Of a stretch of DNA of 58,785 bases, positions 58,382 through 58,785 are shown one piece after another (the first letter of the stretch is position 1; every line of letters starts with the position of its first letter). The notes under the pieces were generated by a model. The model did no database searches. It was not told the DNA's origin and saw nothing but the letters and a program-made list of their open reading frames with translations. The DNA is taken from contig NZMG01000036.1 of assembly GCA_002694465.1 (NCBI GenBank), forward strand, positions 1-58,785. Reading direction: 5' to 3'. The position numbers were made by a program, and so were the translations under genes. This DNA is from Flavobacteriaceae bacterium (GTDB taxonomy: Bacteria > Bacteroidota > Bacteroidia > Flavobacteriales > Flavobacteriaceae).

Positions 58382-58785
58382 TTATACGGTCATAGAAAAG
58401 AGTTGTCTTTCCGGCTTATTGCGTTGTAATCGCAAATCGAAAGCCATACAAATATTTCTAACAAAAGGACGTCCTTTTTCTGTAACGGTGAGGGTATCTT
58501 TTTCTAAAATAACGAGCTCGTCATTTTCCAATTCTTTTAACTGTATCAACAATTCAGGGATTTCATTAAAGTATAAATGGTTGTCCTTCCATGAAGTTTG
58601 CAATTGACACATTAGGTTGAGAATATGGGTTCTTATTTTTAAATCTTCCTCATTGAGAATATGACCTCTAAAAACAGGAAGAATATTATTTTCGAGTAAG
58701 TGGGTGTATTCTTCTACACCTTTTACATTTTGCGCAAAACCATACCAACTATCACTAATGGCAGAAACACCCAAACCAAGCATCG
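58382..58785 (-). CDS. hemN: Oxygen-independent coproporphyrinogen III oxidase (partial, C-terminal part)
   Basis: 134 codons of the C-terminal end are visible; the gene starts beyond the right edge. LGLGVSAISDSWYGFAQN and the following VEEYTHLLENNILPVFRGHI match the C-terminal domain of HemN, and the end VTEKGRPFVRNICMAFD is the typical terminal helix. HemN is a radical SAM enzyme that makes protoporphyrinogen IX without oxygen. Its place beside the cbb3 oxidase genes fits low-oxygen heme supply. Its promoter, and so any palindrome, is not in the window. Confidence 0.9.
   Translation of the reverse strand, partial: MLGLGVSAISDSWYGFAQNVKGVEEYTHLLENNILPVFRGHILNEEDLKIRTHILNLMCQLQTSWKDNHLYFNEIPELLIQLKELENDELVILEKDTLTVTEKGRPFVRNICMAFDLRLQRNKPERQLFSMTV

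Noticed and set aside
1..58785. CRISPR arrays, insertion sequences, prophage genes or rRNA
   Set aside because: No regular repeat-spacer pattern, transposase, phage structural gene or rRNA segment is visible; the only mobile-element trace is the tRNA 3' end duplicate.

Overview
The window is low-GC chromosomal DNA from a member of the Flavobacteriaceae (Bacteroidota). Three things point there: promoters of the TAnnTTTG type, family-specific protein architectures (GIN-domain protein, DUF5683, fused CcoNO, single-heme CcoP, a methylmalonyl-CoA mutase small subunit without a B12 domain), and the gene order parA-parB-DUF5683-dapB-lepB-wbqC. The genus cannot be read from the sequence. The window is densely coded and has no rRNA, insertion sequence, prophage or CRISPR array. 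It holds one tRNA gene (tRNA-Pro, GGG). Partial genes lie at both edges (nrnA at the left, hemN at the right).

Layout: 1-3.3 kb holds nrnA (partial), an ECF sigma factor, a mechanosensitive channel and a GIN-domain protein. 3.4-11.7 kb is housekeeping: ndk, a DciA-like gene and recF, a TPR membrane protein, ribH, mutL, two rhomboid proteases and an EEP-family hydrolase. 11.6-16.9 kb is a leftward operon parA-parB-DUF5683-dapB-lepB-wbqC. 17.2-24.4 kb holds an SDR reductase of 2,4-dienoyl-CoA reductase type, an AAA-type ATPase with three 15-bp repeats at its promoter, and the leftward udk-divIC-mutA-lipoprotein-mutB operon. 24.5-28.7 kb holds YceI plus a porin-like barrel protein, a PQQ-type sugar dehydrogenase, tRNA-Pro with a duplicated 3' end downstream, and TerC.

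28.9-36.9 kb is unusual. It contains a class A beta-lactamase-fold hydrolase, a nucleotide transporter (NTT) fused to HEAT repeats, a second serine hydrolase, and a 968-residue exported protein with a phosphohistidine swivel domain followed by an ATP-grasp domain. That last protein looks like a dikinase without the PEP-binding barrel, placed outside the cytoplasm. Together the genes suggest an envelope phosphotransfer system supplied with nucleotide by the transporter (inference).

37-58.8 kb is a microaerobic and stress region: hibernation factor, five tandem-USP proteins, a PAS histidine kinase, a response regulator fused to a Crp/Fnr module, an ATP-cone/Mrr-like nuclease, a beta-CASP hydrolase, the copper ATPase CcoI, the cbb3 oxidase operon (ccoS-ccoNO-ccoQ-ccoP-ccoG-ccoH-UreH-like protein) and hemN.

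The main discovery is a shared promoter layout. Eight intergenic palindromes of the form ACTGAY-N4-RTCATT lie in front of these stress and respiration genes, and also in front of yceI. In most cases the palindrome centre is exactly 29.5 bases upstream of the T of a TAnnTTT(G/A) box, which is the spacing expected for a class II Crp/Fnr activator. The obvious candidate to bind them is the response regulator-Crp fusion encoded in the middle of the set. It would form a compressed FixL/FixJ/FixK-like circuit that joins the oxidase, USPs, ribosome hibernation, an RNase-like enzyme and possibly the exported dikinase.
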